This document shows positions 22,336 through 32,444 of a DNA stretch of 64,000 nucleotides, piece by piece; position 1 is the stretch's first letter; each line of letters starts with the position of its first letter. The stretch spans positions 8,289,230-8,353,229 of the forward strand of contig JAQFVV010006215.1 of the NCBI GenBank assembly GCA_028023455.1, given 5' to 3'. A program made the translations under genes and the position numbers. The DNA comes from Epiperipatus broadwayi. Its lineage: Eukaryota; Onychophora; Udeonychophora; Euonychophora; Peripatidae. The notes under the pieces were generated by a model. The model did no database searches. It worked only from the letters and a program-made list of their open reading frames with translations, and was not told the DNA's origin.

Positions 22336-25300
22336 CTATGTTGACCAATTGTATTGTAGTACATGCCTTTGCCACCAGATGCTACTTGTGGAAACCCATT
22401 CATCATTTTGCCAACTAAATTTTTTAAGGATGTCTTACTTATTTGTCATTTTTTGCACTGACTGAAATTTGCAACAATGTGAAATTCTATTTTCTGTTAG
22501 AAAAAATGACAGAAAATTATAGTAATGCTTGAAATAGCATACAAGTGAATTGTTCTAGAAAGAAACTTAAGTTTATGAGTGATTTAATGGAATAGTTCAA
22601 TTACATCAAGTCCCAAAAAAGTGCAGTGAGTGAAGTTCAGTGTCAAAACGATGATTTTTTTTTTGATGCAAGTGATATTGTTCACTTGGATTCATTTGTA
22701 ACAATAAGGCATTTTATTTACAAGTTTTGAAATGTTTTGCATGATGTGGTAAAATAAAAATGAAATTGGGGAGTCCAAGTTTATCCACAATAATACACCA
22801 GTGCATAAAACCTTGACTGTAAAACAATTTATAATGAAAAACAGCATTTGGCAGTTTATCTCTCTGTCATATTTATTCAGCTCATTTTTCATAATTTCTT
22901 TTTTTATTTCCCTGAATAAAAAATACCTCAAAAGAAAACATTTTGTGGATTTGAAATAAAGACAAAAATGACGGAGGCATGAAAATGTATCATCATGTAA
23001 GAATTTCTGGACTGCTTTGAAAAGTGGAAAATACATTTAAAACAGTACATTGCACCAAATGGACAAGACTTTGAAAAAGATTAAATTTGTTACATCTAAA
23101 ACTAAATACACAATTTTTATTACAAAATTCCAGATTTTTTGGGTACCCCATTGCATTTCTGTAAATTTTATGTATTAAAATATTTTCAGATATTTTAAAA
23201 GCAAAATTAAAATAATTTATTTGTAATGTAGTGTTTTTCAGATCTTTCATTTATGATAATTAAGAAATTTATTAATCATTTTAAACTATTAGTATTTTTT
23301 GTTCACAGTTGCAAGGTTCATATGATCCTAAATCTAGTTCTGGTCTAATGGTAAATGGAATATGTCTGTGTAAGAACATTTATATATATTTTCTAATTAT
23401 TTAGATGACTCTAAAGCAGTAATATTTAACATGTGTGGTATGGTGCTGGGGGGGGGGGTACACAATAATAATAAGGGAGAGCAAACACATGACAAATGAA
23501 CAAGAAAATTTGAAAAAACAACAACTATTATTGAAACCAAAACCAAAATAAGAAAAAATACATTCTGTTAATATAAAAATAAAATATCACTCTTAAAAAT
23601 AAACAAATACATATATGTATACAAATAAGTATTTTATTCCTATAGAATTTTAGACATTTCAATTTATCAGCAGCAAATATATATATAAACCAATTTAGGG
23701 CTCCAAAAAATCATTGGTAGAGAATCACAATTAAATCTGATATGGAAAGTTGGGCTGCAGATACTAGAATGTTGAAATTTGTTGCACTAAAATAATAAAG
23801 ATCTCCTTTAAATCCCACTCACTTGTTTTATATGATATTATGATTAAGAAAGATTTTTAGATAAACCAAAAGCAAAAGTTTTTCTTTTTATCAAAAAATT
23901 ATATTATCATTTAAATTAACGTACACTTATAAAATTAAAATGTACAATACTTTTTATTTTTCCTTATCTTCATTACTTTTTAAAATTATATATATGTGAG
24001 TACATTGTTTTTCTTCTATCATTGTTTCATGGGTTTTAAATATTTAAAAAGTAAAAGTTTTATTAAATATACTGATAATTATAAAAGTAAAAAAAGATTA
24101 ATAGAAGTAAAAACTTTTAATATTTTCTAAATTTAGAATTAGAATAAATTATGACACCTGTTGCATGTCTGTAGAAATTTTTTATTTTGACAAACTGTTA
24201 AAAGTTCACTGCCTGAATAACAGATATAGATTAGATGAAAGATTTTCCAAATTGTGTTACTAACTAAAAATCATTTCTAACTAAGCTAAGTAAAAAGACT
24301 AATGTCAAATAGTGCTATATTGACAATAGTTATTTTAAAATATTTTTAAGTTATATTTTAAATAAACTACAGTTTAAAATTGTTATAAATAAATTTAGAT
24401 TAATTAGTTGTACAAAGATAAAAGAAAAAGGATTGTCCAATTATACTATAGAGAATCAGCGAAGAAGAAGAGGACTCATGAGAGTTTCTAACTGTTGGAA
24501 AAACAACTTTGAGTAATTATCCATCTTTAATTTAGTCTCTATTTAAAAGTGGCTGGATACTTCTTTACCAATAAATAAATAGATAAATGCTAATTTGCCT
24601 TGACTCAGCTGCATGAAAAAAAATGTTAAGTTTGTTTAAAACCTTGAGTATTTTTTTTAGCTTTATCTAGACTAAATTCGAATACCAGGTCATGGGCATA
24701 AATAATGGATGCACCAATCATTACATCATGAGATTGTATTTTGTTTAATAATGAAAAATTGTTGCTTTCTATTGTAGTTGTATACTTGGGGTAATGCAGC
24801 CACTTGATGGTGCTGTTGCTTGCAAAAGCACAGAAATATGCCACTGACACGGTCCAACTTACAGCCTCTAGAACAGTTCTGCTCATATTAGCCATTAGCA
24901 GGTGTAAATGTCGTTGCACACTGTGCTTTGTGTCATTATAGAAATAGTGCACACTTCATAGATCGTTACCATTGGATTATGAAACGTAAACCTTCCAATC
25001 TCTTTCCGTTTCACCATCAACCTAATGACCTACTCATCTGAACTAGTTTTGAACCTATCTTAAATGTAAAAATGTAAAATGTTATATATAAGTCGAGCAG
25101 GAAAACTTTGCTATAATGGCCGCTTGAATGGCATCATCCATTTACATACGAAACACGCTATAATTAGACAGGTTTGATAAAATTATAGCGTAGAAATGCT
25201 CATAAATTATTATAAAATGTTTTATTAATTTTCAGTCAATTCTTAATTATATTCGCTATTATATTCGTATGTGGATGGATAATTTAAACCTTGGAATAAT

Positions 25301-25554
25301 GGCAAAATGATTTATATATATATATTTAAGTTTAAATAAAGAAGATATAATGTAAAACATTTTCTTTAAAATATATTTAACGGTTTTCTGATTTAATGTT
25401 TTACATATATAATTGAAACTAAAGTATTTTCTTTAAATTTGCTTTTTTTTAATAAACAAATAATATTGTAAAAACAAATATGTTAAAAGTTATTTATTTC
25501 AGTAAAATAAAAATCATCCGTTTGTAATTAAAAATGAGAATTTTGTGTAAACAA
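22336..25554. other. Intron, one dispersed repeat
   Basis: Holds the dispersed repeat at 24765-24850, a G run at 23450 and A/T runs. No supported exon; the minus-strand frames at 22692-23250 and 24626-24952 have no recognisable domain. Confidence 0.45.
24765..24850 (+). repeat. Dispersed repeat, copy 1
   Basis: Contains tatacttggggtaatg, CCACTTGATGG and GTTGCTTGCAAAA in the order also found, inverted, at 28690-28770. A diverged interspersed repeat of unknown class. Confidence 0.55.
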
Positions 25555-27480
25555 GAAATCAATTAGTGACCGCACCCCGGGTAAAAAGTAAAATCTAGTT
25601 TACTGATTGATTTTTGTTTGCAACAAAAGACTTTATCATTAAATCAGAATACCGTTCCTTCTGCTAAGCTTTAACATTCTATAACACCTAGAAAGGAATT
25701 TAATTAGTGAAATCTGAATCAAATTATATAATTTATATATTTTAATAATTTTTTAAGTAAATTAAATATAACACCTCGGAGACGTTATCTGTAGTAAAAA
25801 TTAGATTATATTATTTTGTTTAATTAAAAGTCAATTCGTCCTGAGGCAAATGAAATTCCAAAAAGGTGTTAAGGTTTAGTAAAAATGTATAAATAGGCCT
25901 TATTTTAAGCGGGAAGATATACTCCATCTTGCTTTTGAAGAGCTATTACTATCCAAGTTATAAATTGTTTAATTTTACCATGTCCGGCTAAAGTCAGGCA
26001 AAATTTTGCTGCCGTTCCCGTGATGGAACGCCGAAGTTCAATCCATCCAATGCCGAAGCAACAACCAACAAGCTTATACCAAATGAAAGATGCCGTACGC
26101 CGCTAAAAGGGACTTGCTTTCATTCCAACACCATTTTAAAATCGTCTCCCAACTAAATTGAAGATGCTACAAGCCGCCAAAGAACTCACCTTCGTTCCAG
26201 TTCGAATATCTCCAGTCCATCTACAGGAGAACTGTTTTAATATTACTAAAATAGCAGAGCTCTGTGTGAATTTCAAAAACAATCATTATTTCTTCAAAAT
26301 CAGGTTAGCTAACCATATTATTGTAACTTCTTTCTAAATTGTTTTCCAAATAATATTTAAATTCTATAAAATGAAATACTTTTGCAAATTTCTTTATTAA
26401 TTCAATATTGTAAACTCTTTCTAAATAGTATTTGAAATCTATAAATGAAATGCTTTTGCTAAATTTCTTTGTTAATTAATATTTTGCTATATAAATTAAT
26501 CACTGCAGTATATTTACCTTTCTGTTGCTTATTTTAATAATTATTAATTATGCCTATGTTTCGAAACGGTGTGCATTTAATTATAGAATATGTTTTTAAA
26601 GATATAATTTAAAATCCTCGTATTATTATTTTATTATAGCGTCATTTAGCGCGCTGTTTCGAAACCCAAATTTATAAATAATGGCGACCCTTTTTGCTCG
26701 TTATTATTTTGTTATTTAGTAAATTAATTAATATAAATATAAAATGTGGCTTTTCAACCTTTAATTATTATGTTACTAAAGATTAAACTAGCCTGGAGTG
26801 CAATCATAAGTATATTTTTTAGTAAAGTATTCGTAAGTCCCTTATTAAATATACTTTTCCCCCTTGTTTAAAAGTTTAGTAGTTATAAGTAACTAAAGAG
26901 ATTGAATGGGATAAAGTAAAGTTTGTATAGATATATATTCCCGTCAGTAGCATATCGTATTTCTCATGCTACAGAAGAGTTGGCTCTTTTGATCAAGCTG
27001 ATGAACTGGTGTTCATTTAATATATGATATTTAATTTATAATATCCTTCGGCTTGGCGGATGTGAAACTTATTAATATTTTCTCGTTGTGCTGTTTTATA
27101 TATATATAAGATGGAGCCACGGTAAGTCCAGCCCATCTTCCTCTTTTATGGGTAGTGCAGTAGCGAAGTCTGAGCTATGGGCCAGATTAGCACGTAAGTC
27201 CCCCGCCTCTTCTGAACCAAATAAAGGTTCCCCATTAGCAGCATGATGACCGGTTATTGGGTAAACCGTTGTTTGTCACAAAAACCCTAAAACTATTCTT
27301 CCATCCGCAGAGCAACTTTATTATTATATTTTTACTTGTGCCTAGCATATTAGTAAAATTGCTATAGCCAACTCTGCCTCCCTAATATGCAATCTTTGGC
27401 ATTGAACCGAAGCATTCTTGAAAACCCGTTCGATCTAAAGCTATCTGGGATGCTTTACAAGCCCATATTTAATATATAAA
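25555..27480 (+). mobile_element. Relict LTR-element-like region (LTR and leader), no coding left
   Basis: This stretch is richer in CpG and GC than its surroundings. It has TATAAATAGG at 25888-25897 about where an LTR promoter would sit, a palindromic GTTTCGAAAC at about 26556 and 26659, and TGGCGACC at 26682-26689, which resembles the primer-binding start of Ty3-type elements that use tRNA-Arg. A diverged duplication of about 75 bp lies at 26335-26480. No gag or pol frame can be seen downstream. A host promoter or non-coding exon is an alternative, because CGGTAAGTCC and ACGTAAGTCCC at 27120-27220 look like splice donors. Confidence 0.3.
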
Positions 27481-27984
27481 TTTATTATAATTAGACGTAT
27501 TATTAAGCTTCACTCCAGACTTGGTTTGATTTCATGTAAAATAGCCACTCGAACTGATTATAAAAGGACATAACTAATAAGTTAATGTAGTGATTAGTTG
27601 TATAGCGTGATATTTGTTTCCATTAAATAATGGCCACAAATCTATTTGCCAACATATCAATTATTGTTTAAATGGCCTAGAGTAATGTCACTTAATAAAT
27701 AAAATGCCTGCGTGCTAAATAATGTTATATCAAGATACATATGAAATTTGTCAATAAATATATTTTATAATTCATTATCTATTAGTTTCTGTCTCATTAT
27801 TAAATCAATCCAATTCACTAATTGCCCATAGCTTTTCATTAGTAAAACCCCTATTAACTAATTATATTAGATTTTATCTTTGGAATGTCTAGTATTTAAG
27901 TTGTTTATATATATGTTTAAGTCCATGAGTCTTATTGTTTTCTCCGATTTGCTAGCGGGCCGGATTAAGAATTAATTCTCATGT

Positions 27985-28245
27985 GCCATCATTGTTATGT
28001 TGTCCATTAGGTGTTTGACCTGGGGCTTGGAGAGTGGGTTCGAATCCAGGCTGGTCCCTGACCAAAATCTCGGGCTCGATTGGGTTTGAAGTACATTTTG
28101 TGAGTTCCAGCTCGTGTTAGATGGATAAGCATATTTTGACTGGCACAATGTGAGGGTGTAAGGAATTCAACAGGCCATAAGTCTTTTTATGTGCATTTGA
28201 ATTAAAAGATCTTACACCTTACCTGACATACTATTACATACTAAT
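27985..28245 (+). mobile_element. Possible tRNA-derived SINE
   Basis: GTGGGTTCGAATCCAG at 28034-28049 is a near-perfect Pol III B box in a GC-richer stretch beginning near GCTAGCGGGCCGG. A GTGTAAGG / CCTTACACC-type inverted pair closes its 3' part (about 28155-28222). An A box at proper spacing is not clear. Confidence 0.38.
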
Positions 28246-28419
28246 AATTGTAAGTCTATCCCCACATTTCCCTACACATCGTGGAAGGTGAAAAGAATTG
28301 CAAAAGGGTAGGTTATTGAAACATTTCACATAACTCGTGTGAAAAGGCACATTTACAGGAGAACAGCTACGAGAATAATAGAATGGCTACCATTGTTTTG
28401 GAAATCATAATCTTGGTTT

Positions 28420-28580
28420 GATCAGACTAGCGCATGTATTGGCCAATCCTTTGGATTGGAAAAACCATCTTACCCCCCCCCACACATTCCAGTACTACAT
28501 GCTGCAAACTTGGTTCACTCAGACTAGTGCAAAACCATCGGACTCCCACCCCCCATGCATGCCAGCACTACACGCTGAAA
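28420..28580. repeat. Short imperfect tandem duplication
   Basis: Two diverged copies of a unit of about 95 bp: CAGACTAG-gca, ACCATC, a C run, then CCAG-ACTACA-GCTG. Open frames over it are accidental. Confidence 0.45.
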
Positions 28581-28689
28581 TGTATAATGTAATTAAATAA
28601 TGTAATTTATAAAATAATGTTTGTTCGGAAATTTTTAAAAAATACTTTGAAAAATTGGCGGAGGGCAGAAAACAAAAAATTATCGGCCT

Positions 28690-28770
28690 GGTAACATTAC
28701 ACTTCATTATTTTTGCAAGCAACAATGCCATCAAGTGGCAACATTACCCCAAGTATATAACTACCCTTTC
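28690..28770 (-). repeat. Dispersed repeat, copy 2 (inverted)
   Basis: Minus strand carries the same ordered blocks as 24765-24850 (tatacttggggtaatg, then CCACTTGATGG, then GTTGCTTGCAAAA). Confidence 0.55.
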
Positions 28771-29206
28771 TATTAATCATATTAATAATTATAAATTTTT
28801 ACTTAAATTAAAAAGTAAGTAAAAGATCATTTTAGTGGTATAGCATTTGTAACCACTTTACAGCTATATTAATGCCAAATATTTGGCTTGCTTAGTGTGT
28901 CAAAAATCTTACTATAACTTTATCTACACCAACTATAAATAAACTCTAGATGATATAATCTAATGGTAGTGTACAACAGAAATTTTACAAAACTTTTGAA
29001 TATTTTCCTAAACATACAGATTTCTATCATAACACAAACTTATTAACTAATTTAATGAAATGTACCTCATCTGTTATTCAATAAGGTAGAGATGCATTTT
29101 TTATCTGTTTTTTAAAAAGTACAGTTATCTCTATTTCTGCTTTAAATTTCATTGGTCATTATAAAATGACATTTGAAAAACTAAAAAAAAAACATTATTG
29201 TAATTA

Positions 29207-29622
29207 TACCACATAATATTAAATCATCCATGCATTTTACTACTGTTACACAATACTTTATTTACCACCCTCTTTTACAGTTTCAATTCCCCAGCAATCT
29301 TCTTCAGAATTATTATATCTCCTAACTTCAACATTAGGAGATATAAGAGTTCTGAAGAAGACTGATGGGACAATGCTTTATTTACCATCCTCTTTTACAG
29401 TTTACAGTTTCGATTGCCCCAGCAAACTTCAACGTTAGGAGATATAAGAGTTCTAAAGAAGATTGCTGGGGCAATTGAAACAATGTTAGGAGATATGAGT
29501 TCTGAAGAAGATTGAAACTGTAAAAGAGAGTGATAAACAAAGCATTGTGTAACAGTAGTAAAGTGCATGGATGATTTAGTATTATATGATATACATTTGG
29601 CAATGCAATAAGAAAGCCTAAT
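29207..29622. mobile_element. Foldback insert with 14-bp TSD and degenerate hammerhead-like blocks
   Basis: Bordered by an exact 14-bp direct repeat, cattattgtaatta, at 29193-29206 and 29623-29636. The ends (AATCATCCATGCA at the left, TGCATGGATGATT at the right) are inverted. The interior is a mosaic of short direct and inverted blocks carrying TTCTGAAGAAGATTGCTGGGG followed by AATTGAAAC. The minus strand of 29275-29325 reads CTGAAGA, a small hairpin, then GAAAC, the order of a hammerhead core, but without a good stem I. Not coding. Confidence 0.6.
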
Positions 29623-30484
29623 CATTATTGTAATTACTATATATAAATCTGATTTCAATTTTTAATTCAGTTAATGTGAGAGTAATGGTGACCTCTATAA
29701 AATGTTAGATTATTAATATTATGATTAATATTCTGATTTAATTTGTGATAAAGAAATGGCTCAACCTTTTCCAGAAAAATTTACTTTTGCAGCTGATATA
29801 TATTTTTTTATAGAATCACAAATATTAACCTTTTCTTAGAACAAAAAATAAAATACAGTGAATTTTCAGTTACTTAGTTTTGCATTTTAAATATTGTTAG
29901 TCACATTAGAAATTTTTAATATCCTTTCACATTTTTTTAATCTAATTTCTTTTTAAAAAACAACAACAAAATGTTATTGTCATTGTTGGTAGTTTAGCTA
30001 ATGTCCAATCATGTTAAAATTAACGTTTTATGTACAAATTATAGACATTTGAAAGGGAACTATAATTAAATTTTTTTTTTCTAAAATGAATTGAATCCAC
30101 TTTAAATAATTGATTCATATAAACATCAAAAACTAATATTTATTGACTAAAACAAAATAAAAAGCTCATTTTTATTAGTTCTTATAAATTAGTATCTTGA
30201 TTTCATAACTTTTCTATGTAAATATTAGTATAAAGGTTTAAAAATGTGAGAATATTTTTGAAAATACAATAAAGTAACTTATTTATTAAAAAATAAATAT
30301 AAAAAAATTTAAGCAGTATAGCTGTTTAAGAGCTTAAAAGTTCCATCCATCCATTAATTCCTTTATAATTTAATTTTCTTCTAATATTGGAAGAAACTTT
30401 ACAGTCATAATGTATGACAATAATATATTTTTCAAAATATCAGTTTTGAAATATCAGAAAACATCTTAAAATATATAGGGTATA

Positions 30485-30660
30485 TGAGCACAGACTTTCA
30501 CATGATCCATCACTCTACACTCTATCTAATAACACTGATACACTCAAGCACATATATGCTGAAAAGATAAATAATCACCAATATACGTATTTCATGCTAA
30601 ACCAGCAATCATCAGTTGGTCCAGATTATCATCTCCCACTCATATATAAAAATAAATTTA
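30485..30660 (-). mobile_element. Hammerhead repeat, family C copy
   Basis: A repeat of about 175 bp with homologues at 18930-19085, 60010-60165 and 60450-60660, sharing GCACAGACTTTCA-like, CTGATACAC, GATAAAT and ATACGTATTTCAT blocks. Ends are roughly inverted (tatatgag at the left, ctcatata at the right). It contains the best-preserved family C ribozyme at 30577-30620. Confidence 0.6.
30577..30620 (-). ncRNA. Hammerhead ribozyme, family C
   Basis: Minus strand: stem I half ACCAA, core CTGATGA, stem II with TGCT/AGCA pairing around a GGTTT loop, GAAA, stem III ATAC/GTAT (self-complementary), cleavage triplet ATA, stem I return TTGGT. Every invariant core base is present and stem I pairs over five positions. 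Confidence 0.75.
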
Positions 30661-30743
30661 TGATTAGTTTTTCATGCACTTTCAATAAATACATATTGAA
30701 AATGAAGTAATAACATAAATAGTTATTAAAATTATTTAAATAA

Positions 30744-31372
30744 GCATTTATTTTTATAGCGCTATGTTTTATAAATTATAATACATTAAAGATCAGCCAT
30801 TTCAAGCTATTGTGCATGTGCTTTTTAAGAGTGTTAATAATAAATGAATACTTTCATTCCCAACACAAGATATAGTATTTATGAAAGAACAAAATGAATC
30901 CACTTATTCTTTCCAACCCAAATGCATATATATGGGCAAATCTTAAGTACTGGAAATGAAAGCATGAGGATAGACTACTCACTTTAAATTACTGTTTACG
31001 ATGTCTGAATGAATGACGTCAACAAAATTATCTAGAATTTACTAAACGTCACTCTCAAAGGAAACTTAAGCATATGTAAATAAGCATTTATTTTTATAGC
31101 GCTATGTTTTATAAATTGTAATACATTAAATATCAGCCGTTTCAAACTATTGTGCATGCGCTTTTTACAAGTGTTAATAATAAATGAATACTTTCATTCC
31201 CAACACAAGATATAGTATTTATGAAAGAACAAAATGAATCCACTTTTTCTTTCCAACCCAAATGCTTATATATGGGAAAATCTTATCTTGTGTTGGGAAT
31301 GAAAGTGTTCATTTATTATTAACACTCGTAAAAAGTGCATGCACAATAGCTTGAAATGGCTGATCTTTAATG
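30744..31372. mobile_element. Tandem-plus-inverted repeat insert (340-bp unit) with 20-bp TSD
   Basis: Flanked by an exact 20-bp direct repeat, tattaaaattatttaaataa, at 30724-30743 and 31373-31392. The first unit restarts after 340 bp (30741 and 31081). The second unit is cut at about 31284 and continues as an inverted partial copy (31285-31372) ending in the mirror of the GATCAGCCATTTCAAGC block. Same architecture as the hammerhead clusters, but I find no ribozyme core in it. Confidence 0.72.
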
Positions 31373-31780
31373 TATTAAAATTATTTAAATAACAATAAAT
31401 TGTAAATATTATACATTCTTTTTTTCAAAAATGTCCTAATTATATATTGGTTATATATAGTCTGCATCAGCCAATCATTTCAAAAGCATAATAAAAGTAA
31501 TTTAAAATTAATTTTTGCTTCATTTTTATCAGATGCCTTATAAAATATAACTATCCTATCAATCAAGACTTTTCTCTATGGAAAACAAAAGTCTATTACA
31601 TAGTTATAAGTATTAATAGTTTTAAATTAAAAATCATTTAAAAGTCAACATTTTGCAAAATATTTATTTACAATGCAATGATGCTATTATTTTAAACAAA
31701 ATATATATATGTATTTTATTTTTTAATAAGAATATTGAGGGGAAAATCTTCAAAAATAAAAATATATATTGTTTTCTTAC

Positions 31781-31942
31781 TGAGAAAAGTTTATTGTCTT
31801 CAGATAAAATGAAATGATAAAAAGAGTTTGGTAAAAATTCTGGATTATTGTCATTCATATCAACCAGATTAATTGTTATAACAGCAACATCAGGACTTGC
31901 TTCAATACCTTCTGCTAATGGCATGAGTTCTTCTGTCATAAT
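31781..31942 (-). CDS. Cadherin exon G (EC end with DMNDN linker)
   Basis: A 162-bp exon of 54 codons, phase 0 at both ends, acceptor ttctttag, donor tca|gtaaga. It encodes the end of an EC repeat (DVAVITINLVDMNDNNPEF, a perfect DxNDNxPxF linker) and the first strand of the next (SFYHFILSEDNKLFS). It is the last exon of the 325-codon unit A to G. The next exon in phase is H at 5344-5543, giving an EC of about 106 residues across the G/H/B-type boundary, a normal length. No exon between G and H therefore needs to be assumed. The G-H intron is about 26 kb. Confidence 0.9.
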
Positions 31943-32029
31943 CTAAAGAAAACACAGTTGATTAAAATATATTTAATATTTTATACATTACTTAAAATGA
32001 GTTTAAATGAAAAATATTTTAAACTTAAC

Positions 32030-32164
32030 TGTTAAATAGAAAGCTTGATTTTTTTCCCGATCTAAATTTTCTGGATTAGCAACTGTCAAGATTCCTGTGT
32101 GGGCATCAATAGAAAATGTATCTTGGTTTTCTTGAATTTTATATTTAAACACTGAATTAATGCC
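32030..32164 (-). CDS. Cadherin exon F (EC core, LDRE motif)
   Basis: A 135-bp exon of 45 codons, phase 0 at both ends. It encodes a textbook EC core: GINSVFKYKI, then FSIDAHTGILTVANPENLDRE, with the xTGxLxxxxxLDRE calcium-binding signature, ending AFYLT. The acceptor is a normal tttag. The donor I infer (aca|gttaag) is weak, but it is the only GT that keeps the cadherin frame into exon G, and the resulting YLT-IMTEE junction fits the G-strand. It lies only 87 bp from exon G. Confidence 0.88.
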
Positions 32165-32304
32165 CTAAAATTTAAAATTTTGTCAATTACAAATTACATT
32201 TATAATTTTTTTTTAAAAAGTTAATGAAAATAAATGAAATCACTGTATTTAATCATATTTTTAAAGATTTTAGTTAAATTTATCAATAAAAAAAATCACA
32301 GAGG

Positions 32305-32440
32305 CAAAACTCTCCATACAGTAGCACCACTCAGTGCAAGCCAAAGTAATCAATGGATTCAAGAGGGTATGGAGAGTTTTGCTCTGTGAAAAACAGCTTA
32401 TGTATGCATAAAAATGGTGATCATGTGATGTTTGATGATT
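32305..32440. repeat. Fragment of the family A hammerhead repeat
   Basis: Ends of the family A unit (AAAACTCTCCATACAGTAG, AGTAATCAATGGAT) meet their inverted copy (ATGGAGAGTTTTGC, GGTGATCATGTGATG) after about 40 bp. The ribozyme part is missing. Confidence 0.6.
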
Positions 32441-32444
32441 TAAA

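Noticed and set aside
24626-24952. Minus-strand frame of 108 residues, possible cadherin or other exon
   Set aside because: No cadherin motif and no splice borders that fit; it overlaps a dispersed repeat also present at 28690-28770.
26988-27010. CTGATGA on the plus strand
   Set aside because: No stem II followed by GAAA and no stem I complement.
31664-31780. Continuation of exon G after LFS
   Set aside because: Sequence after tca|gtaaga is AT-rich intron encoding Lys/Ile/Phe runs, and stopping at the donor gives exact phase 0.
5544-31780. A missing micro-exon between exons G and H
   Set aside because: The EC across G-H-B is already about 106 residues, a normal length, and the phases agree without an extra exon.
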